55,746 nucleotides of DNA, taken from assembly GCF_000743715.1 (NCBI RefSeq), contig NZ_JQEY01000017.1:1-55746 (forward strand), read 5' to 3'. Position numbers and translations under genes: made by a program. The notes beneath the pieces were generated by a model. It worked only from the letters and a program-made list of their open reading frames with translations. It was not told the origin of the DNA and did no database searches. Shown piece by piece: positions 9,793 through 17,128 of this stretch (its first letter is position 1; each line of letters opens with the position of its first letter). The stretch is from Palleronia rufa (GTDB taxonomy: Bacteria > Pseudomonadota > Alphaproteobacteria > Rhodobacterales > Rhodobacteraceae).

Positions 9793-10035
9793 TCATCGGG
9801 CGCGAGGCGCGCGCCGGAATTGCGTCAACCTCGAATTGGGCAGCGGCCCCGACATGTTGGTCGCGAAGAGCGAGAAGCCGATCATCGGCCAGATGAAATT
9901 GCGTCCGCCGAGGAAGAAGCCATCGGTGTCCTTGGCGCCGCCGCGGGTGAGCCAGAGCGCTAGAACCCGACTCAGAATACGGTAGCCGATCAGAATCGAC
10001 AGATCGATTGCGGAGACTTCGAACTGTCCCTGCAT
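9793..10035 (-). pseudogene. N-terminal fragment of a sodium:solute symporter
   Basis: An 80-residue frame preceded by a good GGGAGG site. It starts like an SSS-family transporter: [22 protein letters not shown] is a first membrane helix, and [24 protein letters not shown] is the conserved second segment. The protein then changes to [19 protein letters not shown] and stops. Family members exceed 450 residues, so this is a remnant cut soon after helix two. Its stop overlaps an in-frame ATG of lldP. It may survive as a leader for the lactate operon, or its promoter may have been captured by a deletion. Confidence 0.75.
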
Positions 10036-10751
10036 CACGCTCCTCCCTGTTCTTCGGACAGCTTCAAAATCGGTTTCACCCGACCGGACCGTCCGAGAAT
10101 TTCATCGAGCGCGCGCTTTTCTACTAATGCGCAATTTTCCACGACGAAGCTCTCGTTCAATAAGGTGCATGGCGAATGCCGCCACGTCAACCGACCAACC
10201 GCCAAGTGGTTCTAAACCGACAGTAGGCTGAACGGCAGAAAAGTCCGCATCGGCGGCGCTGCGTCGAGCCGCAGCGAATGTTGGGTTTAGATTTCCCGGT
10301 CTGGCGCAGCCTTGAAAGACCGCTTTCGCGATCTGCGCGGCGGCGCAGAACCTCTGTCGCTGCATCTGCGAGCCCCTCGATCTTCATGCTGCAACTGCAT
10401 CGGTTGATCGCCGGATGACCGTATAGTCCGCAGTCCTGTCGCTCGGGCAGGCCGCAGCGAATGACTGGTGTCAGCCTTTATTGCGCTGAGATGCGGCCAT
10501 CACCAGCCAGAGTAGTCCGATAATCGGCCTCTATGCGATCTACCGATCCTGCAGGCCGGCAGCCTTCCGAAATGTCGCGTCGATGCGGGTCTGCCAACCA
10601 GGACCGCAGGCCCTAAAATGCGTGACCAAGTCCAGATCGAGGCGGAGCATCGTCGAGACTTTCGGTGCCGGTGACGTGTGCCGCCCCGGGCGAACCGGCG
10701 TCTTATTCAGGGCATCCGACCATTCCGGTGACGTCGGGCACTCCAGCGCTT
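10036..10751. other. Gene-free stretch upstream of the lactate operon
   Basis: No gene is supported on either strand across about 700 bases. It should hold the promoter of the symporter-fragment/lldP/lutABC transcript, which reads leftward, but no clear sigma-70 boxes or regulator site were found. No LutR/LldR-type regulator gene lies nearby. Repeat copy B occupies 10243-10431. A further short 'ggccgcagcgaatg' echo of the repeat lies near 10450. Confidence 0.55.
10243..10431 (+). repeat. Direct repeat copy B, partner at 4612-4800
   Basis: The second copy of the 189-base element, in the same orientation as copy A. Shared landmarks in order are GTCCGCATCGGCGGCGCTG, CGCAGCGAATG, GGGTTTAGATTTCCCGG, GGCGGCGCAGAAC, TCTTCATGCTGCA and, at the end, AGTCCGC. 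It is not coding. The element has no terminal inverted repeats and no transposase. Confidence 0.75.
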
Positions 10752-11147
10752 TCAGCACCAAGACAGGCGGCGGCCACCATCGTAGGGCCGGGCCAATCCC
10801 TCATCCACCATCAGCTCCGCGACGTCGCTGGCTCCGATGAAAAGCCGGGCCAGCCCGCGATCGTAGCGGTCGCGCTCGCCCGTTCGGGCAAGCCGAACGA
10901 CTTCGCCGGACGCCAGGAAGTCCTCGAGCCGTCGCGTGGCGCGCCGGGCCTTGTGTTTCTCACCCATGCATCGCGGTTCCGATGCCTCCGGTGTGTCGTA
11001 GCCGATGAGCCGCAAGCGCTCGCCTGAGAGCTCGATCGTATCGCCGTCGATGACACGGATCGACGCTGGATCGATGCGCTCGCCCTCCGGCCCGCAGGAC
11101 ACCATCAGGCACAGGCACGCCAAGGCAATCGGCCGTTTCAGCCACAT
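10752..11147 (-). CDS. SNase-like (thermonuclease family) lipoprotein
   Basis: A 131-residue staphylococcal-nuclease fold protein. After a signal sequence with a lipobox (CLMVSC), it shows VIDGDTIEL, then RLIGYDTPE (catalytic Arg and Glu region), then ERDRYDRGLARLF (second catalytic Arg region), and ends LARPYDGGRRLSWC. It should be anchored to the outer face of a membrane and cleave DNA or RNA there. The start ATG at 11147 was chosen because it begins the signal peptide; the frame before it is not signal-like. Short SNase lipoproteins are common beside conjugation genes on alphaproteobacterial plasmids. Confidence 0.85.
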   Translation of the reverse strand: MWLKRPIALACLCLMVSCGPEGERIDPASIRVIDGDTIELSGERLRLIGYDTPEASEPRCMGEKHKARRATRRLEDFLASGEVVRLARTGERDRYDRGLARLFIGASDVAELMVDEGLARPYDGGRRLSWC

Positions 11148-11288
11148 CTTCGATTGACCACGTGCAGGCTTCCCGGCTTCCGAACACAACGTGCAGATCA
11201 GGGCATACTGCACGATGCCTCCTGCCTTTTCGTGAAGGCGGTTCCGATACTCGGCCGTGCGGCCGCGGGCCCGGTGTTGATCACCACC

Positions 11289-11981
11289 CTACGCCGCCGA
11301 TGCCTCCGACCAGGCGCGATCCGATTTCACGTCCTCTCCCCGTTGATGGACCGTCATCTCGGAGGCGGGGAACGGCGCGATCAACTCGAACGCTGCCTCT
11401 GCGCTGCCAGCGAGCCACCCATCGTAATCCTCCGGCCGGAGAATGACCGGCATCCGGTCGGGGTGGGTATCGCGCACGAGGTCGTTCGGTGTCGTGGTGA
11501 CGATCGAGGAGGTCACGAGCTCGCGGTACTCGCCGCCGTAATCGCCTTGGAACCTCTGCCAGATGCCGGCGAAGGCGAAGGGCGGCCGATCTTCGTCGCC
11601 TTTCAGACCGAACCAGACATAGGTCGCGGGGTTGCGGCCTTTCGCTTCGCAGAAGCTCGTCGCCGGGACGAGGCATCGGCGCTCCTTGAAGCTTGGCTTC
11701 CAGAACCGCGACGTCCGCAGCTTGTCGTCCCGGGCGTTGTTCACCGCCTTCGGCTGGATCGGCTTGCCGGTCTTCTTCGACACCTGCGGGAGAACGAAGC
11801 CCCGATGGGTGTTCTGGAGCGTGCGCGTCCCATCGTCGTCGAGAATGACTGCCGGGGCTCTGCCTTTTGGAAATATCGCGGGAAGCGGTTCGGCGTTGCC
11901 GAGGCGGTCGTTGCCGGGGTCGACCTGGAAGAGCCGGCGCATTGCCTCCTGGGGCATCGTGTTCGCGAAGAGATTGCACAT
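11289..11981 (-). CDS. yedK: SOS response-associated peptidase / HMCES-type abasic-site protein
   Basis: A 230-residue SRAP-domain protein. The start ATG at 11981 places the catalytic cysteine at position 2 (MCNLF), which decides the start, because the initiator Met must be removed for activity. Other family marks are NARDD, RRCLVPATSFCE with the active-site Glu, and HPDRMPVIL with the His. Family members crosslink covalently to abasic sites in single-stranded DNA and shield them. Plasmid copies may protect DNA that enters as a single strand. It is transcribed away from ardC. Confidence 0.92.
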   Translation of the reverse strand: MCNLFANTMPQEAMRRLFQVDPGNDRLGNAEPLPAIFPKGRAPAVILDDDGTRTLQNTHRGFVLPQVSKKTGKPIQPKAVNNARDDKLRTSRFWKPSFKERRCLVPATSFCEAKGRNPATYVWFGLKGDEDRPPFAFAGIWQRFQGDYGGEYRELVTSSIVTTTPNDLVRDTHPDRMPVILRPEDYDGWLAGSAEAAFELIAPFPASEMTVHQRGEDVKSDRAWSEASAA

Positions 11982-12552
11982 GCGCCTGCCTCGACATCGG
12001 ACCTGACTGGCCCCTGCCGCCAGCCTATCGCCTGGCAGCACCGCGCTCTAGTCGGGCCGGGTCCGGCCCTCCCCGAGCCCCGGCCCCCTGCCCTCCCTGC
12101 GGCCTGAAGAGCGCCCGGCCCCGTCTCTGACCGAGCCGGATCCGGGCGCGGCCCGCATGGTCGTTCCGGCCGCCGGCTCTCGGCCCGTCCGGGTGACGAT
12201 CGCTGGGGCGGGTCGGATCTTCGATCCTGTCCTTTCCGGTCCCTTGGGGTTCGGGCAAGCCGAACGCCGCTGCGGGACGATCGGGAACCGCCGGTTCCCC
12301 CGGGCAAGGCCGTCCGCTTCACGGGGCGAAGGGGTGTCCCCGACGACGGTCCCTCCCTCCGGTCGGGCTGCGTCGCCGGGCGATCCCCCTCCCCTTCGCC
12401 CCTACGGACAGCCTTGCCCGGGCCCCCCTCCTGCCCTCGCCGGGAGGCAGGGTTTCAGGAGAGGCGCCGCGTTCGCGGACCTCGCCAGAACCCCCGCCCC
12501 GATTTTCGGCACCAGACCGGAGCCGGGGCACCACGACGAAGGAGGGCCAGAC
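11982..12552. other. GC-rich divergent control region between yedK and ardC
   Basis: About 570 bases without a credible gene, very rich in C on the plus strand. A strong perfect inverted repeat GGGCCGG-GT-CCGGCCC lies at 12054-12069. It must carry promoters for yedK (leftward) and ardC (rightward). No clear -35/-10 pair for ordinary sigma-70 was found. A GAAGGAGGG ribosome binding site for ardC lies at its right end. Confidence 0.5.
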
Positions 12553-13464
12553 ATGGCGACCCGCAGGAAGACCACCGCGAAGTTCGATCCCGAAGCCGAG
12601 ATCACCTCGAAGATCATCGCCGCCATCGAGGCGGGCACCCCGCCGTGGCGCTGCCCGTGGACCGGCCAAGGTGGCGGCGCACCCTTCCCCCTCCGGCATG
12701 GTGGCGAAGGTTATCGCGGCATCAACGTTCTGATGCTGTGGCTCACCGCGAGCGAAAAGGGCTACGTCTCGCCCTACTGGATGACCTACCGGCAGGCTCA
12801 GGAGATGGGCGCGCAGGTCCGCAAGGGCGAGACCTCCACCATGATCGTCAAATACGGGACCATCGAGAAAGAGGACGAGACCGGCGAGGAGGTGAAGCGC
12901 CCCTATCTCAAAGCCTACCGCGTCTTTTGCGCCGACCAGATCGACGGTCTGCGCGACAGCTACTACCGCGAGCGCGAGGCGGCGGCCGACCTCGGGACGA
13001 AGCCGATTGCCGAGATCGAGGCATATTTCGCGAAGCTGGGCGCGACCATCGAGACCACCGACGAGCCGCAAGCCTACTACCACACGGGCCGCGACGTGAT
13101 TCACATGCCGCCGATCGCTACCTTCCACGAGGCGCAGGGCTATTACGAAACCCTCGGGCATGAAGCGATCCATTATGTCGGCGGGAGCCCGCGACTAAAC
13201 CGGATCAAGAAGTTCCCGACCAAGGAAGACCGGGCGCGCGAAGAGCTCGTCGCGGAGATCGGCCAATGCCTGCTCTTCGCGAGCATCGGCCTTCAGCCGA
13301 CCATCGACCAGAGCGCGGCTTACGTCGAAAGCTGGCTCGCCGCCTTGAAGAACGACAAGAAGGCGATCTTCAAGGCCGCGCGGGAAGCGCAGAAGGCGGT
13401 GGACTACATCACCGAGCGGTGCGGCGAGACCATCGAGGCGAAGGCCGAGGGAGTGGCCGCCTAG
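12553..13464 (+). CDS. ardC: ArdC-like antirestriction protein (ssDNA-binding domain plus zinc protease-like domain)
   Basis: A 303-residue protein. The N-terminal domain (about residues 10-130) has the family segments IEAGTPPWRCPW and YRGINVLMLW, and WMTYRQAQEMGAQVRKGE. The C-terminal domain carries a zincin motif (HEAIH, His203/Glu204/His207) and a downstream acidic helix (REELVAEIG). ArdC proteins bind single-stranded DNA and protect incoming plasmid DNA from type I restriction. The start ATG follows GAAGGAGGGCCAGAC; the frame is open further upstream only because that DNA is GC-rich. Its position next to the transfer genes fits a role soon after entry. Confidence 0.92.
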   Translation: MATRRKTTAKFDPEAEITSKIIAAIEAGTPPWRCPWTGQGGGAPFPLRHGGEGYRGINVLMLWLTASEKGYVSPYWMTYRQAQEMGAQVRKGETSTMIVKYGTIEKEDETGEEVKRPYLKAYRVFCADQIDGLRDSYYREREAAADLGTKPIAEIEAYFAKLGATIETTDEPQAYYHTGRDVIHMPPIATFHEAQGYYETLGHEAIHYVGGSPRLNRIKKFPTKEDRAREELVAEIGQCLLFASIGLQPTIDQSAAYVESWLAALKNDKKAIFKAAREAQKAVDYITERCGETIEAKAEGVAA

Positions 13465-13627
13465 GCGCGGTGCGTCATCCGTCCCGAAGGCGGGGAACAC
13501 GATCCGGCTGGCTTTTCAGCGCCGGCCGGATTGACGGAAATTCTCTCAAAACCCTGTTTTCATTGGGTAAGGACACGGGCCGGATGCTATGCTGTGAACA
13601 CGCAAACGCCGTCGAAAGGTGATCGCC

Positions 13628-14146
13628 GTGACCATTCCCGCCCGCGTCAGATCGGCATGGAAATCCGCCCAGCTCCTGATCGCCTTTCATCGGGACCGGC
13701 ATGGCACCCAGCGCGACGAGCCGCGCCTGTGGCGTCCGAACGATGCCTGCGCCGGGCTGCCCGACGACCCGAGGCAGAAAGAGGCCTTCGTCGTCCTGCG
13801 CGGCGACGGCGATGCCGGCGACGTCCAGATCAGGATGCACCCGGACAAGATCATCCTTCGCCGGGACGACGAGGCGCTCGGGTGGACCGGAATCCAGGCG
13901 GACCATCATGGCGTCTCGGTCCTCGTCGGGACTGTCTGGATCACCGTGCAGGGCGACGGCTCGATCCGGCGGCAGGTGGACGGCAACGCCGACGATACGA
14001 GCTGGATGGAGGCCGATGGCTCGTTCATTCGCATCGCACCGGACGCTCAGATCGTCGTGACCGGCGACGGGGCGCGGCTGTCGCGCCGGACCGATCGTCG
14101 ACTCGACGCCATTACCGAAGACGGTGTGGTGAGCCGCCGCCGGTGA
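13628..14146 (+). CDS. Hypothetical beta-rich protein
   Basis: A 172-residue soluble protein with no signal peptide. After a basic N-terminus (RVRSAWKSAQ), most of the chain alternates short beta-strand-like segments, for example VQIRMHPDKIIL, GVSVLVGTVWITVQGDG, GSFIRIAPDAQIVVTGDG and RLDAITEDGVV. This looks like a stack of repeated strands, as in phage spike or gp5-type domains. The start GTG at 13628 was taken because AAAGGTG precedes it; GTG 13619 is an alternative. I do not recognise a family. It reads in the same direction as ardC and the exported protein that follows. Confidence 0.65.
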   Translation: MTIPARVRSAWKSAQLLIAFHRDRHGTQRDEPRLWRPNDACAGLPDDPRQKEAFVVLRGDGDAGDVQIRMHPDKIILRRDDEALGWTGIQADHHGVSVLVGTVWITVQGDGSIRRQVDGNADDTSWMEADGSFIRIAPDAQIVVTGDGARLSRRTDRRLDAITEDGVVSRRR

Positions 14147-14163
14147 CGGGAGGACCAATACCG

Positions 14164-14520
14164 ATGCGACCCCCTTGCTTATCCGCCATCGCCTGCGTCG
14201 CTTTCTCGGCCGGCCTCGCGCTCGCGCCCGCCTCCGCCCGTGCGCAAAGTGCCGACGTCTCCCAGGCCGATTGCAACGCCATGGTCGCGGCCATGACGGA
14301 CATGACCATGGCCAACGCCGCGAACCTGGCGCTCGGCCGCGCGATCATGACGCGACAGGTCGAGTTGTTCGCCACGCTCGACGAGGCGGCGTCCCCGGCG
14401 ACCCGACAAGCGGTGCGGAACATGGCGGAGACCATCGAGACGTTCCAGGCCATCGACCCCGAGACGGCCACGGCCGGGCTCGCTGCGCTGCGGAGTATCT
14501 GCCCAGCCAACTTCCGATAG
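14164..14520 (+). CDS. Small exported hypothetical protein
   Basis: A 118-residue protein with a clear signal peptide: basic start, hydrophobic core and ASARAQ cleavage motif at about residue 28. The mature part is helical with two cysteines (ADCNAM and SICPANF) that could form a disulfide. It starts 17 bases after the previous stop, and GGGAGGA lies 9 bases before the ATG, so it is probably co-transcribed with the beta-rich protein. No function is recognised; a periplasmic role is inferred from the signal sequence. Confidence 0.7.
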   Translation: MRPPCLSAIACVAFSAGLALAPASARAQSADVSQADCNAMVAAMTDMTMANAANLALGRAIMTRQVELFATLDEAASPATRQAVRNMAETIETFQAIDPETATAGLAALRSICPANFR

Positions 14521-14540
14521 CCCGGTATCGGCGTTCGCCG

Positions 14541-14702
14541 TCAGCGCGCGGTGGACCGGACGCTGCGTGCCGCCTCACGATCCAGCCAAACGATCCTTCG
14601 GGTTCCGTCCGACCATTCATAGACCGTCGCGATCTCCACGAACCGGCCGTCCACCATTCCCACGACTGCCGCCACCGGCATCCCGAACCATCTCATATTC
14701 AT
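14541..14702 (-). CDS. Very small hypothetical protein
   Basis: A 53-residue frame on the minus strand starting MNMRWFGMP and containing EIATVYEWSDGTRRIVWLDREAA. It has GGGAAGGGCG just upstream of the ATG. The WSDGTRRIVWLD segment looks like a genuine folded strand pair rather than random shadow sequence. No family is recognised, and expression is not certain. Confidence 0.45.
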   Translation of the reverse strand: MNMRWFGMPVAAVVGMVDGRFVEIATVYEWSDGTRRIVWLDREAARSVRSTAR

Positions 14703-15118
14703 CGCCCTTCCCAAGAGAGGCGCGACACCAGCCGTCCGCCCCAGACCGTCCGCCATGGCAAGACCGCCCGATTTGGTCGGCCGATGCTCCCATGCATCGG
14801 ACCGGACAAAGGAGGGAGGGCGACGCCCGACTGACGGCTCCCCGGATGCGAGACAAGGGGGCGGAGCCGGCCCTGGCGCGGCCCGCAGGCGTAGCCGAGG
14901 ACACGGGGCCGGTAGAGCCGACCGCGGCACGCGGGCGCTTGCCCCTTTTCTCGGAGCCGGGGGGATGGCAGCGGACCCATAAAGGAGAAGGGTCGTCAGG
15001 CGATCGATCGCCTGTCTTTTCTCATCGAACGGCGCCATGCGCCGTTCACCGTCGATATTCTTCTCGCAAGCAGCAATGCCATGACGTATCGTTTGCAATC
15101 AAGAGAAGGTGTCCTGTC
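14703..15118. other. GC-rich gene-free stretch with two inverted repeats
   Basis: No gene is supported over about 415 bases. Two notable inverted repeats sit near its right end: the 16-base perfect palindrome AGGCGATCGATCGCCT (14998-15013) and GAACGGCG-CCATG-CGCCGTTC (15027-15047). Either could be an operator or an RNA hairpin ahead of the exported protein at 15119. The rest resembles the C/G-rich region upstream of ardC in composition. Confidence 0.5.
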
Positions 15119-15535
15119 ATGATCCGGCTTACCGCCATCGCCGTTGCGATCGTTGTCGCCGCCTCGGCAACGGCGGCGGAGTGGATCTATGACCTCGAGC
15201 GCGGTCTCGACTCCTACACGATCACGGGCGATGGCGGCGCCGTCGTCCTGGTCTGCGACCCGGACCGCGCCTATAACCCGGACAAGAGCTACGCCAATTT
15301 CGTGGTGGAAATGCCCGTCGCCCGGGATGTCACGCAGGTCGTGTTCCTCGCGGAGACCGGCGAGCAGGCCGCGTTCACGACCCGCGAAGGCATCGCCACC
15401 CAGCAGGATGCCGACGCGGAGGAATGGTCGGATCTGATCGCGATGGCGCAGGCCGGCGGACGGATCGCCGTCGTCACCGAAGATGACAGCTTCACCGTGA
15501 CGGCCGATCCCATGCCGGAACTGCGCTGCGACTAG
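15119..15535 (+). CDS. Exported hypothetical protein
   Basis: A 138-residue protein with a typical Sec signal peptide (MIRLTAIAVAIVVAASATAA, cleavage before EW). The mature part has two cysteines (LVCD and LRCD at the C-terminus) that are likely to pair. AGAGAAGG lies upstream of the ATG. Its stop overlaps the stop of the convergent virC2-like gene, so the two transcripts meet tail to tail. No family is recognised; a periplasmic location is inferred. Confidence 0.7.
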   Translation: MIRLTAIAVAIVVAASATAAEWIYDLERGLDSYTITGDGGAVVLVCDPDRAYNPDKSYANFVVEMPVARDVTQVVFLAETGEQAAFTTREGIATQQDADAEEWSDLIAMAQAGGRIAVVTEDDSFTVTADPMPELRCD

Positions 15536-16284
15536 GCATCGTTGCGGACGATCTCGGTCTCCGCCGCGAACGCCGCGTCGAAATAGGCGTTGAGGACGAG
15601 CGTGTCGGACAGCACCCCGAGAGGATCACGGATGGGGGCCGTGGCCTCCCGCAACTCGGCGTCGCTCAGCGCGATCGACGAGTGCTTCGCCCGCCTGCCG
15701 TCGTCGGTCCGGCGGCTCGTCACGATCAGGGCACCGGAAAGCTCCCGCCACTTGGAGGCATCGCGGAGGGCGGCGAGGCGATGCCGCGCGCGGGTGGCGA
15801 GACCGTCGATCAGGTAATCGACGTCAATGTCGAGCTCCTTCGCCAGCTCGCGAAGCTGCGCCTCCTGCATCCGGGTCAACCAGAGGCGGATGCTGCGTGG
15901 CTTGCGGGGCCCGGCCGCTTTCCGACTCTGCGGTTGCCGTGTTTCGGGTTCAGGTTCGGCCGGCGCAGGCGTCATCGCCTCCCCTGCCCTCTCGTCCACC
16001 TCCGTTCGAGGCGGCGCCACGGCCGGGGATGATGTCTCGACCGTCGCTTCCGAAATTGTCTCAACCGGAAGCTCTTGCTCGGATGCGGGTGCCGCCTGGG
16101 TACGCCTGCCTTTCGGCGCGATCGGCGTGTCTGGCTCCACGTCGTTTCGATCCACTAGCGTCGCGATCGGCAAGGGGCCTGTCCGGGAGACAGGTGCGAG
16201 CTTCGCCCGCTTCTTCTTCTCTTTCGTGGGATGCTCGGGGTCCTGTGGCGTCGGGCTCTTCCGGGCAGGCGGGACTCTAGGCAT
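15532..16284 (-). CDS. virC2: VirC2-like protein with C-terminal ribbon-helix-helix domain
   Basis: A 250-residue protein. The first 125 residues or so are low-complexity, rich in Pro, Glu, Ala and Lys. The rest begins with a basic strand (PRSIRLWLTRMQEAQLRELAKELDI), which looks like an RHH strand and helix, followed by DYLIDGLATRARHRL. VirC2 of Ti plasmids has an RHH fold and helps VirC1 activate transfer at overdrive. The gene directly follows the ParA-like gene, overlapping it by 8 bases. The name rests on this pairing and the domain, not on a close sequence match. Confidence 0.6.
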   Translation of the reverse strand: MPRVPPARKSPTPQDPEHPTKEKKKRAKLAPVSRTGPLPIATLVDRNDVEPDTPIAPKGRRTQAAPASEQELPVETISEATVETSSPAVAPPRTEVDERAGEAMTPAPAEPEPETRQPQSRKAAGPRKPRSIRLWLTRMQEAQLRELAKELDIDVDYLIDGLATRARHRLAALRDASKWRELSGALIVTSRRTDDGRRAKHSSIALSDAELREATAPIRDPLGVLSDTLVLNAYFDAAFAAETEIVRNDA

Positions 16285-17095
16285 CGGCCATCTCCTCGGC
16301 TGCCTTGTTTGTGGCTTTCACGGCATCCATCACGTCGTCGGCAAGGTCGGCGCACATCTCGATGTCCTCCTTGAAGACATGCGCGTGCCGGGCGGTCCCC
16401 TGCCCGCTCAGAAACGTGTCGCGCGCGACCGTGAGCGGTCCCGTCGCCGAAATCCGGAAGAGCTGCTTGGTGTCCCTGATCGGCGTCGGAAGGCATGGCA
16501 GTTGGCGCAGGAAGTCGATCATCGCGCGGTCGGCATTGGCGACCTTGGCGGTCGCCTGTGCGATCTCCTCCGGCGTTCCGGCCGTCAGCAGGTTGTAGAA
16601 CGGCGTCGAGAGCTGGGTTACGACGCACCGGAAGATCGGCGCGGGCTGTCCTTCTTCGAGGGTGGCCACCGTCGCTTCGGCCCATCGCAGCGTGCGCTCC
16701 GCCATCTGATAGTCCGTGTGCTCCGGGCGGACCGGAAGCAGGACGATGTCCGCGGCCAGGACCACGTCCTCGTTCTCTTCGAGGTTGCCGGGACGGTTGT
16801 CGAGAAGGACCACATCGACGCCCCTGCTCTCCAGTTCGTTCAACTGGGAGTAGACATCCTCGATGGCCACCGGCGCGACAGAGAGCGTCAGCGCGTCGGG
16901 CCAAGACACGCGCGGGGCCGTCTCGTCCCAGGCGAACCTGTCCGAGTTCTGTTCCCAAAGCGCGATCTGGCTGTCGTTGTCGAAATCCATGATGTGCACG
17001 CGCATCCCTCTCTCGAGAAGGCCCGTGGCCAGCGCCATCATCAGCGTCGTCTTGCCTGATCCACCCTTGGTGGACATCGCGGTCACTACGATCAT
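16277..17095 (-). CDS. virC1: VirC1/ParA-like ATPase
   Basis: A 272-residue deviant Walker ATPase. The P-loop KGGSGKTT is at residues 10-17, followed by MDFDNDSQIALW (switch region) and VVLLDNRPG (Walker B). Proteins of this family segregate plasmids (ParA), or in the VirC1 case recruit relaxosomes to the cell pole and to the transfer machinery. Its RHH partner gene lies directly downstream, and the oriT-like array begins 34 bases upstream of its start. This favours a transfer role, though a partition role is possible. GAGGATGA precedes the ATG. Confidence 0.8.
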   Translation of the reverse strand: MIVVTAMSTKGGSGKTTLMMALATGLLERGMRVHIMDFDNDSQIALWEQNSDRFAWDETAPRVSWPDALTLSVAPVAIEDVYSQLNELESRGVDVVLLDNRPGNLEENEDVVLAADIVLLPVRPEHTDYQMAERTLRWAEATVATLEEGQPAPIFRCVVTQLSTPFYNLLTAGTPEEIAQATAKVANADRAMIDFLRQLPCLPTPIRDTKQLFRISATGPLTVARDTFLSGQGTARHAHVFKEDIEMCADLADDVMDAVKATNKAAEEMADA

Positions 17096-17128
17096 TGCTC
17101 ATCCTCATCGTTTCTCACCGAGCGGGTC

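Noticed and set aside
4612-10431. Composite transposon ends around the lactate operon
   Set aside because: The repeats have no transposase, no terminal inverted repeats and no target duplication that can be seen.
12157-12552. N-terminal extension of ArdC
   Set aside because: The extension is Pro/Gly/Arg-rich without conserved features. The ATG at 12553 has a strong ribosome binding site and starts the family-typical N-terminus.
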